Source of the DNA: Carya illinoinensis
Lineage: Eukaryota > Streptophyta > Magnoliopsida > Fagales > Juglandaceae
Length of the DNA stretch: 64,000 nt
Assembly (NCBI RefSeq): GCF_018687715.1
Contig: NC_056754.1
Coordinates: 22,067,001-22,131,000, forward strand
Direction of reading: 5' to 3'
Made by a program: the position numbers and the translations under genes
Shown here: positions 1 to 10,720 of the stretch, in pieces
Position numbering within the stretch: the stretch's first letter is position 1
How the letters are laid out: each line of letters begins with the position of its first letter
The notes under the pieces: model-generated
What the model saw: only the letters and a program-made list of their open reading frames with translations
What the model was told of the DNA's origin: nothing
The model's database searches: none

Positions 1-56
1 ATCCAAGTAAAGAGAACCAATAACATAAGTCAAAAATGCTGCTTGGAGTCACAAAC

Positions 57-3000
57 CTTCAGAGCAGCCACCATCACCCAAAAATCCGATGAATTAGAAT
101 CAACTTCAGCACGGTTATCATTAAGAATCTGTTGCAATTCTGAACCTGAGATGCACAAAATGAGGAAAAAAAATAAGTGCTTGTTTCAACTAGGCATATT
201 GGAGGAAGGTGACTCATGCCAATCTCAACTCTATCCCAAAATGGTAGAAAGTGAAATACTGGATACCTAACATACCAACCATCTTGTCAACCATGCACCT
301 GAATCAACTCTCTATGCATTTCTTTTTTAATGATGATAGATCTGAGACTTTATGTTAGATATGTAAAATACGTGCTACAAAGCAAATGCTGAGAAGGGTA
401 TTTAATCCAACTCTATCCCAATATGGTAGAAAGTGAAATACCGGATACCTAACATACCAACCATCTTGTCAACCATGCACCTGAATGAACTCTCTATGCA
501 TTTCTTTTTTAATGATGATAGGTCTGAGACTTTATGTTAGATATGTAAAATAAGTGCTACAAAACAAACGCTGAGAAGGGAATTTAATCCTACTAACATG
601 AGTATGTAGCTTATTTTCATCATAACATCAAGAAAAATCAGCACCTATGATTATGAATATTATATGCTTAGTTACTTACTAATTCCTCGAGGAGCAAAGA
701 CCTTAAACGAGGCCTCAATAGCTTCTCTATAGTTATCTTCGTCCACTGCAACCATACTGGCTTTAAGAAGGTCCTAAAATGGCCAAGACCCATATATATC
801 ACTTTACCCGAAAGAAATTTAACAAATGATCAATAAAATAAAGCTGCCAACATAAAAGCTATGAAGGAAACAGGTAAACCTTGAACTCTTTTTTCTCTTC
901 CCTGGTTGATGGAAGGCTACCACCATGGCTTTTGGCCCATTTATCTGCCATCTTGACAAGAATGACCACATATGGTGTATGCTTATGGGCGACAGTATCT
1001 TGCACATCTAAATCAATGCTTTCTGCAAACCTATCATGTATATGGAACACGAGGTGCATGCTTTCAGGACCAAATATAGGGCTGAAAAGTGTCCCAGACC
1101 AGACACTGACATACATTAGACAACATGCAATAGCCAAGCAAAGGGAAACAAAATATGTACCTCCTGAGCTCGGGCCATGGATTATTCAACCGGAGATCAT
1201 CCAGAAAATGGTCAGGCTTTGACTCAACAATTGTATGTTCCTACCACCAAAAGAAAAAATTGGATATAGCACTGTTTTTATACAGCTAAATTTCTACATG
1301 TGATACTATTTTGGTATAAGCCTTCCGATAAATTTTGACTAACTCCTGTGAAGTTGGCCTATGCCTTTGGCATTCCCCAATTAATTCTTCCATTAATTAT
1401 CAAAAAGTAAATAAATTTTTACAAACTGTAGTCCCTACCTCACGGAAATTGTATGCAAAGTTCTAGAGGTTCTTCATTTTTTAGATAACAAGTTAATAGT
1501 CAAAGGAGTGCTGCTGATGATTCAACAGAGAGGCGTTAAGCTAGATCTGTGCTTAAGGGAAACCCTATTGATCATCCTTCCTGTGTCCAGGTTATCCCTT
1601 CGGGAGAACAATAAGGCTATGTCTGGGTGTGAAACCCATCTCAACCTATCTCAAACTGATCATTGATGGAACACACTACTTTTTCAACTTCCCATAAAAG
1701 TTTAAGCATATCTCAACCTACTTCATACATTCCAACAAATTTCAATGGGACCCACAAACACTACTATTCACAAATCAACTCAGATCATTTGAGATCACCT
1801 TAGCACCCAAGTGCAACCTAATAAAGTTAAAGAAGATTACCTTCACACTGATTCGGACAAAACCAGTAAGGCCATAGGAGCGAGCAAAGATCAACATTAC
1901 ATTTGCCTCCCTACAGATTCTATCGAGCTTTAGCATCGAGCCTTCCCCTAGCTGAAAGTGGAAGTATGAAGACTCAAATCATATTTATTGAAGCTAACAT
2001 GATGAAACAGAAAATTTGACAAAACATGGAAACTAGATTATGCATTCAGAAGGCCGCGGCCATCCAATTTCTCAATGAGGTACAACCCACACAAATGTTA
2101 TAAAAAATCTGGGTGCAACACAACCACAATTACAAGCCACCTTGGACACTCAATTTTTCTTTTTCTTTTCTTAATTTTCTATTATTTTTTGCACATATAA
2201 AAGTTCATCTACATCCTACATATAACAAAACATAAATTGTCTAATTTATTCAAATAAAAAGCAAATGATGGCTTATTTGCAAAACGTGGATTGCAAAAAG
2301 ATCCATAGTATGTAAAGCAATGTGCCCTACTTGAACTATGTCATCTTCACGGTGGAAAAGTAGGTAAACATTAGCTTCCATACCTGAGTAGCTATTACCA
2401 ATGTAAACTGGGAAAAAAACGAGGGATTGGTCTCAATTAACGACTCCGGATACTCTTCTATAAACTTGGCCTTAACAGCATCATTTAGCTCTTGAAGAAA
2501 TGCACATACACATTTTGCCTTCGACTGCCCAACACTAGATTCATCCACTACCATCATCATAGCGAATAACAAGAAAACACGGTTAACTTAAGAAGGCAGC
2601 TGGTAAATATAGTATCACACATAGAACACATTCATACATACCCATAAAATTATTTCCAAGGTCCCCAACGTCAACCTTGGATCCATCAATTACAGTGATG
2701 CTTCCAACCCCACCAAGAACAAGATTCTTTAGTGTCTCAGAACCAGTTGGACCGCAATTGAGTAAGCATATACTAGCTTTCTCAAGGGCTGCCTGTCCTT
2801 GTTCACCCCAAATCCTAAAATTTCTTTCAGCTTCAGTAAATCGAGTTTCTCACAGTAATAATCTCAAAATAAAGGAGACAAAAATTGCACACAACACTTC
2901 TGAGTTCATTTTTTGTTATTTTATATATTCTTTTGGTCATACATCAACCATAAGAAAGAAATAAAAATGGATTTAAATTTAACTAAAAATTATATAATTA

Positions 3001-3159
3001 AAAAAAAAATTAATAACAAAGTGGAATAAAGGAAAGAGCTATAAAAAAAAACAAAAGGCTAACTCAGAGCGAATTGCAGTAAATTTTTACAGAATATATG
3101 AATTTTCTCTGGGGAAACGGTTTTTTTGAAAAATAATTTACGAGGAATTAAACGTAACT

Positions 3160-3198
<39 letters not shown>

Positions 3199-3288
3199 TT
3201 TAGGAAAAAGATGGAGACGGAAGAAATTATCGAGAAGGAAGATACGGTACCTGAGCTGGCGATCGTATTTGGTTTTGGGTTCAGCCAT
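57..3288 (-). CDS. AXR1: NEDD8-activating enzyme E1 regulatory subunit (5' part, cut by window edge)
   Basis: AXR1 pairs with ECR1 to activate the ubiquitin-like protein NEDD8/RUB, which modifies cullins of SCF ligases (auxin response). It has the ThiF/UBA adenylation fold but lacks the catalytic cysteine, which sits in ECR1 (family knowledge). Coding exons read from the sequence: 3251-3288, 2642-2814, 2384-2547, 1841-1951, 1161-1240, 880-1030, 680-773 and 57-145, all with GT/AG borders and joining in phase to give 300 codons. The start is [13 protein letters not shown], then [19 protein letters not shown] with the nucleotide-fold motif [17 protein letters not shown], and later [19 protein letters not shown] and [15 protein letters not shown], all typical AXR1 blocks. 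The family is roughly 520-540 aa, so about 230 residues lie off the left edge. The ATG at 3286-3288 is the family start. No frame damage is seen. Introns hold a MITE, a tandem duplication and a GA run. Confidence 0.95.
226..590. repeat. 182-bp tandem duplication in AXR1 intron 7
   Basis: Two head-to-tail copies, about 226-407 and 408-590, both begin CAACTCTATCCCA and end near GAATTTAATCC or GTATTTAATCC. They differ at only a handful of positions. The unit lies inside the intron between AXR1 exons 680-773 and 57-145 and does not touch coding sequence. It looks like a recent local duplication. Confidence 0.9.
1615..1818. mobile_element. Tourist-like (PIF/Harbinger type) MITE in AXR1 intron 4
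   Basis: A 204-bp segment is bounded by TAA at 1612-1614 and 1819-1821. Its ends are imperfect inverted repeats: left GGCTATGTCTGGGTG and, read on the other strand, right GGTTGCACTTGGGTG. A TAA/TTA target duplication with ends beginning GG is the hallmark of PIF/Harbinger-derived Tourist MITEs. There is no coding capacity. It lies inside the 1241-1840 intron and leaves the splice sites alone. Confidence 0.6.
3162..3195. repeat. (GA)n microsatellite in AXR1 intron 1
   Basis: About 17 GA units lie 55 bp from the exon 1 donor site. On the gene strand this is a CT tract. Confidence 0.95.
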
Positions 3289-4092
3289 TGCTGTCTGCTG
3301 CTCTTCAATTTCGCTTGGTACCTACGCAGTGTGTGTTGGCAACTTGGCATGACTATGGACGGAGAGAAAGGGTACCAGAGATCATAGAATATAGTCACTG
3401 GACCTTTTTGCAAACGGCGTCGTTTCGTATGACATCTTTTTATTTTTACTTCTCTATTTGAATTTTGTACAAGCTTAACTATATTTTTTAAACCAATAAA
3501 TAATTGATTTCTGCTACTTAAAAATATATCCTAGAATAATTATAATATATTTATTTTATACTAACTAATGTAGTAGGCTATAGTTTGTCAATAAAAAGGA
3601 TTGCAAATATAATTATTTTAAATAATCTGTGTTTCGATTATATATTCCTTTTTCAAAGCATTGTAATTGCATTTTATGTAGATATTTAATGTGTAATGGG
3701 TAAACATGGGATGTGACTAAATGCAATCTTGTGTAATGTAACATGGAGAGGACATTTAATTTCGTGTATGAAACTATAGAATATGGAGATCATCATTTCT
3801 TTCTATCCCTTTTGTTGTGTACTTGATGATCGTTGGTGGGCGAGTGAGACATTGATTGAGCCCAATAGAATGCGGGGTTACAAACACGGTAAGTTTTGAA
3901 CCTGCTCAACTTTGAGACTGAGGGTGAGATAACAATCAAAAAATAAGAGAGAGCGATCTAATATCAAGGAGGGGAAATTACTCTTTTTCTCTCCGTACAT
4001 CTTCTTTCCATTCACGTTTCGACAATGGTTAGCACGCTCTCGATCTCTCCACTGAGTTTGGGTGGTTAGCAACGGTTCACACGATTGTGTTT
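3289..4092. other. AXR1 upstream region, no gene seen
   Basis: This is the AXR1 5' flank and probable promoter (minus-strand gene). It holds a GC-containing motif ACGGCGTCGTTT near 3413-3425 and is otherwise AT-rich. I see no convincing TATA box or other gene. The copia element inserts about 0.8 kb upstream of the AXR1 start. Confidence 0.5.
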
Positions 4093-4097
4093 GGGTT

Positions 4098-4413
4098 TGT
4101 AAAAAAATAGATAGAAAGAATATTTGAAAGAGTTTTCTTATTTCTGAATATTCTGCTTGTAGCGTACAAGCAGTATATATAAAAGTGATTACAACAGATT
4201 TCCTATTTTTAAGAAACATTTGAAAACTCTCAAATTCAAAACTATACAGCTGTACAATTCAAATATCTCAGGATCGTATCTCCTCATCTTTATCCTCCTA
4301 AACTTCAGCTATAATCTCAGCACTTCCTTTGACTATATAATTTCCAGTAATATCAGGATTGATCCTCCTGATCTTCAGCTGTAATTTTGGCTGTAAATAC
4401 TTGATCCTCTACA
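4098..4413 (-). repeat. copia 3' LTR
   Basis: A 316-bp LTR, TG...CA. On the element strand it follows the polypurine tract. The end of the RNase H reading frame runs about 60 bp into it. It differs from the partner LTR at 8619-8934 by two A/G substitutions. Confidence 0.95.
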
Positions 4414-7400
4414 CGCCCCCTCAATCTGGAGGGAAGATCACGAACATTCAGATTGTGTTGAACTGCTCTGAATTTGTTTGGTGGTAGTGGTTTTGTAAGT
4501 GCATCTGCCAATTGATCACGACTGGAAATAAACTGAACTACCAATTGTTTGCTGCAAACTTGATCTCTAACAAAGTGAAAATCAATCTCTATGTGTTTTG
4601 TTCTTGCATGAAACATTGGATTTGATGTGAGATAAGTTGCGCCTATATTGTTACACCAAAGAACAGGGGCTTGTTGTATAGGAACTCTAAGTTCAGATAG
4701 AACTGATTTAATCCATATTAGTTCTGCCGAAGTGTTTGCCAATGATTTATATTCAGCATCAGTGCTGCTACGAGCCACTGTAGGCTGCTGTTTGCAGCTC
4801 CAGGATACCAAATTTGGTCCTAAATAAATGCAATAAGCACCCACGGAACGTCGATCATCTCTATCAGCTGCCCAATCCGAATCAGAATATGCTTGTAACC
4901 GTAAATCTGCAGCTTTAGTGAATAATAGACTTGTAGAAACCGAATACTTAAGGTAGCGAAGTATTCGCTTGACTACTTGCCAGTGGGAATCAAGAGGTTT
5001 ATGCATGAATTTACTTACTTTGTGAACTGCAAAGGCCAAATCAGGCCTTGTAAATGCAAGATATTGCAAGCTACCCACAATACTCCTATAAAAACTTGCA
5101 TCACGACAAGGGAAACCATCTGTGGAAGTAAGATGACAAGTAGAGGCCATGGACTGCTACATGGTTTAGCCTTATCCATGTTACTCCGCTTGAGTAAATC
5201 AACTATATATTTGCGCTGAGTTAGGTAAAGACCTGCAGAACATCGAAGTGCCTCTACACCAAGGAAGAAATTAAGAGAGCCCAAGTCTTTGACAGCAAAT
5301 GCTTCCTGTAAGCAGTTAATGACAGTGCTGATTGCCGCTGAAGTAGAACCAGTTATCAAGATATCGTCAACATAGATTAGAACATAAACAACAAATGTTT
5401 TTGTTTTGAGAACAAAAAGGGAAGTATCAGCTTTGCTTTCACATAAATGCAAAGACTTGAGCTTGTCTGATAGTTTAGAAAACCAAGCTCTTGGAGCTTG
5501 ACGCAAACCATAGAGTGATTTATGGAGCTTACAGACATGATTGGGAAACTGAGGATGAGTATAGCCCAATGGTTGAGTCATAAAAACGTCTTCTTGAAGA
5601 TCACCATGCAAAAATGCATTTTGCACATCTAGTTGCTGTATAGGCCAACCATAAGACACTGCAATTGAAATAACCAACCGAATAGTAGCATGTTTTATAA
5701 CTGGGCTAAATGTTTCAGAAAAATCAATTCCTTCCTGCTGATGGAAGCCTTTGGCGACTAGTCGAGCTTTATAACGCTCAATAGTTCCATTTGCTTTTCT
5801 TTTAATTTTATATACCCAACGACAGCCCACAATATTGACATCAGCTAAAGGTAAAACCAAAGACCAAGTACCATTTTGCAGCAAAGCATTAAACTCTTTA
5901 TTCATTGCTTCTCGCCAATGAGCAGACTTGGATGCCTCAGTATAGGAAGTAGGTTCTTGAGCTGTACTATTACTTTCTGCTAGCAGAGCTCGAGGTAGTG
6001 GATACTTAATACAGCCATCAGATGGTTGCCGAGGTTTGTGAATATTATTCTTCGACCGTGTTGTCATAGGATGACTATTTGATACAAGAGTGGAGGCACG
6101 GCTGCAAGGGTCAGATGGCATATCGAAAGGAGACACTGTGATGTCAAATGTATTTGTTTGAAATTCTGTAGCAGTATGTTGTGCAGATATCTCCTCATCT
6201 GTTCCTGCAGGAAGAGTCAAACAGGTGCAGACTGTGTGTTTGCAGGAATAGGTTCAGTTTGCAATTCTATTGGACTCGTTGGAGGTGAAACATTGAGATT
6301 TGGAGGAAGAGAAACTGATTGCTCAGCAGAGAAATTCGAATTTGTGTTTTTGATGTAAGGAAAAAAAGTTTCATCAAAAACTACATGCCTAGAAACATAA
6401 ACCTTACCAGTGGAGAGATCGAGGCACTTGTATCCTTGATGACAAAGACTATAGCCAATGAATATGCATGTTTTTGAGCGAAAACTGATTTTGTTCCTAT
6501 TGTAAGGTCTCATGTTAGGCCAACATGCGCAGCCAAAAACACGCATAAAAGAAAAGTCTGGCTCACAATTATATAGTATTTCATAAGGAGATTTTTGCTT
6601 TAAAATAGGTGTAGGTAGTCGATTAATGACATATGTAGCTGTTTGAAAAGCATCCTCCCAGTATAGCATTGGCAAATGTGAGTGTGCTAGCAGGCTTAGA
6701 CCAACTTCGACAATATGTCGATGTTTACGCTCAATTGAGCCATTTTGTTGATGTGTGTATAGACATGCTAAGCGATGATTAATACCATTTTGTTTGAAAT
6801 AAGTGTTCAAGCGTCGAAATTCACCACCCCAATCAGACTGAATGGCTTTTATTTTCCTTTCAAAGTGTTTTTCAACATAAGTTTGAAACTGAAGAAAAAT
6901 TGATTCAACATCAGATTTGAATTTGATTGGAAATAGCCAAACAAATTTAGAAAAATCATCAAGAAAACTTACATAATACTTGGCACCAGTGGTGGAAACC
7001 ACAGATGCTGGTCCCCATACATCACTAAAAATTAAGTCTAATGGATGTGAAGAAACAAATGTAGAAGATTTAAAAGGCAAATCATGGCTTTTGGCCATTT
7101 GACATTCAGGACACACAGAGAGCTTCTTATTTCTCGCTACTGGAAAGTTAATGCTGGAAAGGATTTTGTTGACAACAGGGGCTGATGCATGTCCAAGTCG
7201 ACAATGCCACTCACGAAAAGAGACACGTACAGTTGAGAGAACCTGTGGACAGCTTGAGGTGGATGAGAAACGATAAAGACCATCACTAAGATGTCCTCGA
7301 TGAAGGACCTTCCCCGAGTAATCCTTCACAAGAAAGAATTGATCATGAAATTCGAAATAAACATTATTGTCAACACAAAATTGTTGTACAGATAGTAAAT

Positions 7401-7674
7401 TTTTTTGGATCTCGGGAACAAGAAGGACTTGATTAAGAACAAAAGTAGAAGTAGGAGTAGAAAGCTCAGTGGATCCAGTTTTAGAGATGTGCAAACCTTG
7501 ACCATTTCCCACTTGAACATGATATGTACCATTGTAATCATCATTTCTGAGGTTCAGATGGGCAACATCGTTGGTGACATGATGAGTGGCACCCGTATCA
7601 GCATGCCACTCAGTATCCCAATTGCCATTATTGGCAGCGACCAAGGCCTGTTTGTTGGCTATTTTTGGAAAGTC
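4353..7674 (-). pseudogene. copia Pol (protease, integrase, RT, RNase H), frame-broken
   Basis: Segment 1 (7674 to 6217) holds the protease active site DTGATHHV, the integrase HHCC zinc region (HCRLGHAS...CPEC) and DDE core (FSDVWGP, QSDWGGEF, NGSIERKHRH). Segment 2 (about 6220 to 5015) holds the RT, with WVYKIKRKANGTIERYKARLV, LDVQNAFLHGDL and the catalytic YVDDILITG. Segment 3 (about 5150 to 4353) holds the RNase H with AYSDSDWAADRDDRRS and STDAEYKSLANTSAEL. The three segments lie in different frames, with breaks near 6217-6223 (integrase C-terminus to RT) and near 5135-5150 (RT to RNase H). Each break looks like a one-base change. The amber codon at 7675-7677 separates this from Gag. Otherwise every catalytic motif is present. 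Confidence 0.92.
4414..4422 (-). other. copia polypurine tract
   Basis: GAGGGGGCG on the minus strand lies directly upstream of the 3' LTR. It is the expected primer site for plus-strand DNA synthesis. Confidence 0.75.
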
Positions 7675-8580
7675 CTAATAAGAAAGATCAAACCTATGAT
7701 AACATTTTCGAGCTGAATGTCCTGGTTTACTACAAACCTGACAGATAAGAGTGGACTGATCATTGTTGCGGGAAGCAGGAGTGAAGCCACCACGATTCCA
7801 ACGCCCCCTACCTCGAAGTCCACCTCGTCCTCGACTAGTAAAAGGCTGGTATTGACGTTGAGCAACATTGACAGATGGTTGTTGAACTGGAGATGCTAGC
7901 TGATGACGAGAAAGGCGAGCTTCTGTTGTTAGCAAGAGGGAATAAATTTCCTCTAGTGTAACACGGTCAGTGCGAGCAGAGATTGAGGCCACAAAGCTGT
8001 CATACTCGTGACCTAACCCGGCTAGCACGTAAGTGATAACATCATCACAGGTCATAGGTTGTCCTGCAATTGCTAACTCATCTGTGAGTCTTTTGATGAA
8101 AAGAAAATACTCAGTTGCAGATTGGCTCCCTTTAGTTGTCGTTGCCAATTGTGTGCGAATTTGGACAGTTCGCGCACGAGATCGAGAGGAGAAATTCTCG
8201 TCTAGAGCACGCCATACAGACTTGGAGGTGGTATAATTGACCACTTGAGCAAGGACCCCTTCAGTGAGGGAGGACATTAAGGTGCTGAGAATGAGGTTAT
8301 CTTGGCGTACCCAATGAGAGTAAGCAGGGTTTAAAATTTCAGAGAGAACACCAGTTTCAGAATTAGACACAGAAATAGTTTGGGGGGGTTTGGTCGTGGT
8401 ACCATCAATGTACCCGCAGAGATCTTGACCTCGGAAGTAAGGCACCATTTGTGCTTTCCAAAGAAGATAGTTATCTTGATTGAGTTTGACAGAAACAACA
8501 TTAGACATGGAGATAATAGAGGAAGAGGGTGAATGTTGAGTAGCAGTACTGGTAGAGGAAGAAGGAGATGAGGAAGACAT
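7675..8580 (-). CDS. copia Gag (capsid and nucleocapsid)
   Basis: This 301-aa open frame starts MSSSSPSSST and has a Ser/Thr-rich head, a UBN2-type Gag core (LNQDNYLLWKAQMVPYF near residue 35, LADELA-type helix LTDELAIAGQ further on), an Arg/Gly-rich basic stretch (RGRGGLRGRGRWNRGG) and one CCHC zinc knuckle, CQVCSKPGHSARKC, near the end. Gag would form virus-like particles and bind element RNA. The frame closes with TAG at 7675-7677. The next codons in the same frame lead straight into the protease, so the stop probably arose by mutation of a coding triplet rather than being the natural Gag end. Confidence 0.9.
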   Translation of the reverse strand: MSSSSPSSSTSTATQHSPSSSIISMSNVVSVKLNQDNYLLWKAQMVPYFRGQDLCGYIDGTTTKPPQTISVSNSETGVLSEILNPAYSHWVRQDNLILSTLMSSLTEGVLAQVVNYTTSKSVWRALDENFSSRSRARTVQIRTQLATTTKGSQSATEYFLFIKRLTDELAIAGQPMTCDDVITYVLAGLGHEYDSFVASISARTDRVTLEEIYSLLLTTEARLSRHQLASPVQQPSVNVAQRQYQPFTSRGRGGLRGRGRWNRGGFTPASRNNDQSTLICQVCSKPGHSARKCYHRFDLSY

Positions 8581-8606
8581 AGCTAGACGTTGGTCTTTTC
8601 ACGGCT

Positions 8607-8618
8607 AGTCTGATACCA
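8607..8618 (-). other. copia primer binding site (initiator Met-tRNA)
   Basis: On the minus strand the bases right after the 5' LTR read TGGTATCAGACT. The first ten bases match the 3' end complement of plant initiator Met-tRNA, the usual minus-strand primer for copia elements. Confidence 0.85.
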
Positions 8619-8934
8619 TGTAAAAAAATAGATAGAAAGAATATTTGAAAGAGTTTTCTTATTTCTGAATATTCTGCTTGTAGCGTACAAGCAGTATATA
8701 TAAAAGTGATTACAACAGATTTCCTATTTTTAAGAAACATTTGAAAACTCTCAAATTCAAAACTATACAGCTGTACAATTCAAATATCTCAGGATCGTAT
8801 CTCCTCATCTTTATCCTCCTAAACTTCAGCTATAATCTCAGCACTTCCTTTGACTATATAATTTCCAATAATATCAGGATTGATCCTCCTGATCTTCAGC
8901 TGTAATTTTGGCTATAAATACTTGATCCTCTACA
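8619..8934 (-). repeat. copia 5' LTR
   Basis: A 316-bp LTR, partner of 4098-4413. It should contain the promoter of the element, with a TATATATAAAAG-like stretch near 8695-8705 on the plus strand. The primer binding site abuts it at 8618. Confidence 0.95.
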
Positions 8935-9004
8935 GGGTTGATATGCACAATATGGGTTTCTTTTTAGAAACTAGTCATAAATTCTATATACTTTCACTTT
9001 TTTT

Positions 9005-9024
9005 GGGGGGGGGGGGGGGGGGGG
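9005..9024. repeat. poly-G tract
   Basis: An uninterrupted run of about 20 G after a T run, between the copia element and the LINE. It could be an assembly-sensitive homopolymer. Confidence 0.9.
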
Positions 9025-9064
9025 AGGGGTTGGGCAACTTGGTTATTAAGAGAGGTCCTGGAGG

Positions 9065-10720
9065 GTGATGCCTAAGGTGGTCTTGGAACCTGCATTGGTG
9101 CAATGGCGGGCTAAGGAATGGATTTGTGCTCAAATGAAGAAAAAACAGATTTTTACACCACAATACGGGATGGCAGCCTTAACTTTCTTGCACAACGATG
9201 TTCGAATGAGCGAGGCCGCTATATGGCGATGGTGGAATTTGGTGGTGGAGGAAGGAGGGAGTTTAACTTCATTCCCGAGGAAGAAGGTAGTGGCTTCCCG
9301 AGGAATAAGGTAGTGGCTTCCCGAGGAATAAGGTAGTGGCTGCGGCTGGAGTTGAATGGGGGAGGCACTATTAGATTTTTTCTTTGACAGAAGAAATACC
9401 CACAATGACAAAAGCTTGAAGAGGATGGCCATGACTCAACCACATACGCTTTCCTATAGAGAGGCACTGATGGTGGAACAACCCCATGTATCTCGGATTG
9501 ACAACGATGGCATGCTAAGACAAAGAGGTGCAACTATGGGACAGGTCTCTAATAGAGAGGTGCATCCAGTACAGTGAGAGTGTGGTGGCAGCAGACAAGT
9601 AGGTGGCATGACAAAATGTGAGACTTTGAAGCTCTTCTTGAAGCTAAGTCTCAACTGGGAGACCTGCAAAATAAAATAGACTCCTTAATAAGGAAGGAGA
9701 TTGGTTCAACTAGTAATGGGCCTTGAGTGGGCTTGGATGGGGGAAATGAACAAACGATTGCTAGGCTTCAGTCTGTTGGAAGTGAGCCCATTTATGGTGG
9801 GCCTAACTACGGGGGCATTTCAAAGGATAATCGGCAGCTCGACATTATCCTGCATCTTATGGGCCACAAGGATAAAGAGCCTATTATCCACAAGGCTTAA
9901 TCCGCTATAACAAAGCCTCAGCCCATCGGGCATAGTACCAATTGTAGAATCCGAAAAGGAAACCTACAACCCACTGCCAACGGTAACTTAGCGATGCAGA
10001 AGAATGCATCGGAAGCATCAAGCCCAGCGGTGATCCATGCGCAAGTGGAACAGACAATGACGACGACGGTGGTGGAGCAAATACTACCGTCGCACGATGA
10101 GGAAAAAGAAGAAAACCTACAACTGTTTTCTTTTTTCCCTGATCTATGTGCACAGAACCTGCCGATATTAACCATAAAAACAACAACTTCCCAGATGGAG
10201 GCCCCTTTTGCTGCGGTCGAGCACCTTGAGGTTATATCAAAAGGTGGGGAAGAGAGGAACTTGGAGGTCATGGAAGACAGTATTGAATGGCTTTCTCAAA
10301 GGCTCACAGAGATTAGCAGTGAGATATTTTTGGTTCCTGAAACCCAAGTGGTTACCCATCTCTCTGATGAGTGGAGAACAACGTAGGTACTGTGGTCAAA
10401 TGGGAAGGACGTAACTTGTTCTAAGGGGATGTAAATGCTGGTGACAGGAACCCATTTCCATTGAATTGTTTATTATCAAGCGAGTTTAAAACATCGGATT
10501 GGGTGTTCAAAAAGGTAAAGGATATCCAACATATTGTGAGAATGGAGTGTGTGGGGTATGAAGAACAGTTTATGGCTCTTCTCATGGCCATTGAGGTGGG
10601 TCATTTTCAATCTAAGAAAACAGGATTCAAGAAACAGAGGGAACTCAAGAGACTTAATTGGTCATTAAATGAGGGTAACTCAAGCCGTGATAGGTCCAAA
10701 GGGAAGGGTATTGTTGTTTT
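9065..10720 (+). other. LINE ORF1-like region, decayed
   Basis: This part precedes the endonuclease, where L1-type elements keep ORF1. Open stretches remain at 9065-9313 and 9994-10386 (130 aa, rich in Glu, Thr and Val, no recognisable fold), and a Lys/Arg-rich stretch lies near 10600-10720. No RNA-binding motif can be named with confidence. Placement upstream of the endonuclease is the main argument. Confidence 0.4.
9274..9342. repeat. 23-bp tandem repeat, three copies
   Basis: The unit CCCGAGGAATAAGGTAGTGG (plus CTT) starts at 9274, 9297 and 9320. It lies inside the LINE 5' region and is absent from ordinary coding sequence, so it is probably a local slippage expansion. Confidence 0.85.

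Larger units (their letters stand above)
4098..8934 (-). mobile_element. Ty1/copia LTR retrotransposon, full length, recent insertion
   Basis: The element is 4837 bp, bounded by two 316-bp LTRs that start TG and end CA, and flanked by the 5-bp duplication GGGTT (4093-4097 and 8935-8939). Domain order on the minus strand is gag, protease, integrase, RT, RNase H, which is the copia order. A primer binding site matching initiator Met-tRNA follows the 5' LTR (8607-8618) and a GAGGGGGCG polypurine tract precedes the 3' LTR. The LTRs differ at two positions (4347 and 4393 against the other copy), so insertion is recent. An amber codon separates gag from pol, and pol has two frame breaks, so this copy cannot make a full polyprotein by itself. 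Gag and pol style suggest the Ale/Retrofit lineage (inference). Confidence 0.97.

Noticed and set aside
7675..7677. Programmed stop-codon readthrough between copia Gag and Pol as a firm call
   Set aside because: One copy cannot separate a programmed stop from a point mutation. Plant copia elements usually have one continuous frame, so mutation is the default; it is kept only as a finding to test.
9905..10386. Overlapping open frames of 93-130 aa on both strands
   Set aside because: They lie in the LINE ORF1 region. I describe the plus-strand one as a remnant only; the minus-strand frames are shadows.
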